The position numbers and the translations under genes were made by a program. Under the pieces are notes generated by a model. That model saw only the letters and a program-made list of their open reading frames with translations, had not been told where the DNA came from and did not search any database. A stretch of DNA of 32,636 nt, from assembly GCA_025963465.1 (NCBI GenBank), contig JAOQAP010000112.1, forward strand, positions 1 to 32,636. Direction: 5' to 3'. Source of the stretch: Flavipsychrobacter sp. GTDB taxonomy: Bacteria; Bacteroidota; Bacteroidia; Chitinophagales; Chitinophagaceae. Shown here in pieces: positions 31,292 through 32,636 of the stretch (the first letter of the stretch is position 1; the number at the start of each line of letters is the position of its first letter).

Positions 31292-32636
31292 ATGAAAACA
31301 CAAAAACACATGAAAAAAATTATTCTATTTTTACTGATGATCACCACGGTCTGCTCCGCATTTGCTACTATTTCGGGCGGAAATACTCTATGCGCTGGCA
31401 CCACCATACACTTGACAAACAACACGCCTAACGGAGTATGGAGCAGTGAGAATACAACTATTGCTACCGTAAATGCAACGGGTACTGTAAAAGGTATGCA
31501 CGCTGGAACTGCAACTATAAGTTATAATACCACAACCACACATGAAGCCATTATAGTGGTAGTCAGCGCCCCTGACCCTATATCCGGTGATGCCGAAGTA
31601 TGCATGGGAAAAACAACCAGGCTTACCGACGCTACCGGAGACGGAACATGGAGCAGCAGCAATACTGCAGTAACTATAGATAACTCAGGTACTGCAACAG
31701 GTGTAAGCGCAGGTACAGCTATCATAACATTTACAGATGCCAACAGCTGTACAACCACTACAGTAGTAACTGTAAAGACCAACCCCGATGCGATAACAGG
31801 CAACGCTGTGTATGTAGGAAAAACAGCGACTTTGACCAGTTCTGGTATGGGTACATGGAGCTGTAGTAATACTAATGCTTCGATAATTCCAGCATCTGGA
31901 ATAATAACAGGCGCAAGCCTAGGCCGGGTAATCATAACATATACAGACGGAGGATGTGCTGCCACTAAAGTAGTTACGGTAATACCTCTTTCCAGCAAGC
32001 CGGGCTTCAGCCTGACGGGAACAATATATGGTGGGTTGCCTTACATTACGGATGATAATCCTGCCGGGTTTACACAAACCTATATACGGGCTAATATAAA
32101 CAGACATCATGATTCATTTGCGAAACAGAATCTGGTATTTTTCCATAACTTCTATATGGAAGGATACATTTCTTCAAATGTCGGTTCGTTGCATACCTAT
32201 GATACTACGATCACTAATCCGGTAAGCTATGTGAACCGGCTGGACCTGTATCAGTTTGCGAATGTGAAGTTGAACCTGCACCAAAACCTCTTTTATGTTC
32301 GTAACAATCCTTCAGAAATAGAGCCGAAATGGAAGACCGTAGCTTATCTTGACCTTATGGAATCGTTTTTGCGGACAAACGTTACTGACTCTATCTCAAA
32401 AAAAGCGTCTAATGTGAGTAGCTGGGTACTGGGTGCTAATTTTACCGTCAAAGTATTTAATAACAAGAATTTGGCTGACCTGCCATGGGCGCTCAGGCTC
32501 TCAGGTGAACTATTCTGGATAAACCCTTTGACCAACCTGGTGAACCCCGATCTCAGTTTCCAGTATGCCGACAAAGACAATGCGCCAACCGGAACCAACC
32601 CGATAAACGCACATAAAAGCATGGTCGTTAATCCAT
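31292..32636 (+). CDS. Secreted Ig-repeat protein with probable beta-barrel, partial (3' end outside window)
   Basis: A reading frame of 448 codons that is open at the right edge. The start is ATG 31292 or, more likely for the signal peptide, ATG 31310 ('KKIILFLLMITTVCSAFA'). Three Ig-like (BIG_2-type) repeats begin near residues 28, 95 and 167 and share the pattern 'G.WSS.NT..A.V...GT..G...GTA.I.Y/F'. Repeats two and three retain 'GTWSSSNT' and 'GTWSCSNT'. From about residue 240 the sequence changes to aromatic, alternating strands ('TQTYIRANINRHHDSFAKQN', 'LRLSGELFWINPL') that look like an outer-membrane barrel. No type A or B sorting domain is visible before the edge. The family could not be assigned. 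Confidence 0.8.
   Translation, partial: MKTQKHMKKIILFLLMITTVCSAFATISGGNTLCAGTTIHLTNNTPNGVWSSENTTIATVNATGTVKGMHAGTATISYNTTTTHEAIIVVVSAPDPISGDAEVCMGKTTRLTDATGDGTWSSSNTAVTIDNSGTATGVSAGTAIITFTDANSCTTTTVVTVKTNPDAITGNAVYVGKTATLTSSGMGTWSCSNTNASIIPASGIITGASLGRVIITYTDGGCAATKVVTVIPLSSKPGFSLTGTIYGGLPYITDDNPAGFTQTYIRANINRHHDSFAKQNLVFFHNFYMEGYISSNVGSLHTYDTTITNPVSYVNRLDLYQFANVKLNLHQNLFYVRNNPSEIEPKWKTVAYLDLMESFLRTNVTDSISKKASNVSSWVLGANFTVKVFNNKNLADLPWALRLSGELFWINPLTNLVNPDLSFQYADKDNAPTGTNPINAHKSMVVNP

Noticed and set aside
31201-31431. A 76-codon + strand frame after the HTH gene
   Set aside because: Its second half overlaps the start of the Ig-repeat gene in another frame, and it shows no family or signal features.
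31522-31998. A 158-codon minus-strand frame rich in Val/Thr
   Set aside because: It mirrors the repetitive Ig-like coding sequence on the + strand; its valine/leucine content is a by-product of Thr/Ala/Asn codons read in reverse.
1-32636. CRISPR arrays, tRNA or rRNA genes, insertion sequences and prophage genes
   Set aside because: I saw no regularly spaced repeats, no cloverleaf or rRNA sequence, and no transposase, integrase or phage structural gene.

Overview
The window looks like a chromosomal stretch of a Bacteroidota bacterium, most likely of the order Chitinophagales. The evidence is a set of type IX secretion (T9SS) cargo proteins with both type A and type B C-terminal sorting domains, a PorP/SprF partner, DUF2911 and DUF4139 proteins, a YfiT-like bacillithiol transferase, and promoters of the Bacteroidota form TTTG-N19/20-TAnnTTTG. 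Base composition is moderate, and isoleucine is very often encoded by ATA, even in housekeeping genes. I see no rRNA, tRNA, CRISPR array, insertion sequence or phage gene.

Left part (1-9.4 kb, all + strand): the end of a PfkB sugar kinase, a flavin-reductase-like protein, a YkuK-like (DUF458) protein, then a 1190-residue SBBP/PKD protein with a type B sorting domain whose stop overlaps the start of a PorP/SprF gene. An orphan OmpR-type response regulator, an AT-rich orphan secreted protein, pssA (phosphatidylserine synthase, possibly leaderless) and purS follow.

Middle (9.4-19.1 kb): rsmI and a small CxxC membrane protein converge, across a bidirectional terminator, on a minus-strand pair (DUF4139 protein and a TMEM175-like channel). 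Next come a small membrane protein, a PstS-like lipoprotein with a TPR protein, a DinB/YfiT bacillithiol-transferase homologue, a cytochrome-b-like membrane protein with a PlsC acyltransferase, and a secreted protein with the NUC1 nuclease fold in which every catalytic position I can align is substituted.

Right part (19.1-32.6 kb): minus-strand genes for a small basic protein, a VF530 protein with a thioredoxin, and a membrane-anchored MutS-domain ATPase. On the + strand follow a T9SS type A protein, an OmpA-family protein and a tandem pair of DUF2911-like paralogues, the first of which has lost the family's core. On the minus strand are a fused SpmA-SpmB protein, a lipoprotein, a YiiX-type cysteine hydrolase and ychF. 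The window ends on the + strand with a stand-alone LuxR-type helix-turn-helix protein and a secreted gene that runs off the edge, carrying three Ig-like repeats followed by a probable outer-membrane barrel.

Much of the content concerns the cell envelope: secreted adhesin-like proteins, outer-membrane proteins, lipoproteins and phospholipid synthesis. Housekeeping genes are interspersed. I found no convincing defence island. The most unusual items are the catalytically dead NUC1 homologue, the Ig-repeat/barrel gene beside a lone HTH regulator, the degenerated DUF2911 paralogue, and a dispersed palindromic element that follows several stop codons.
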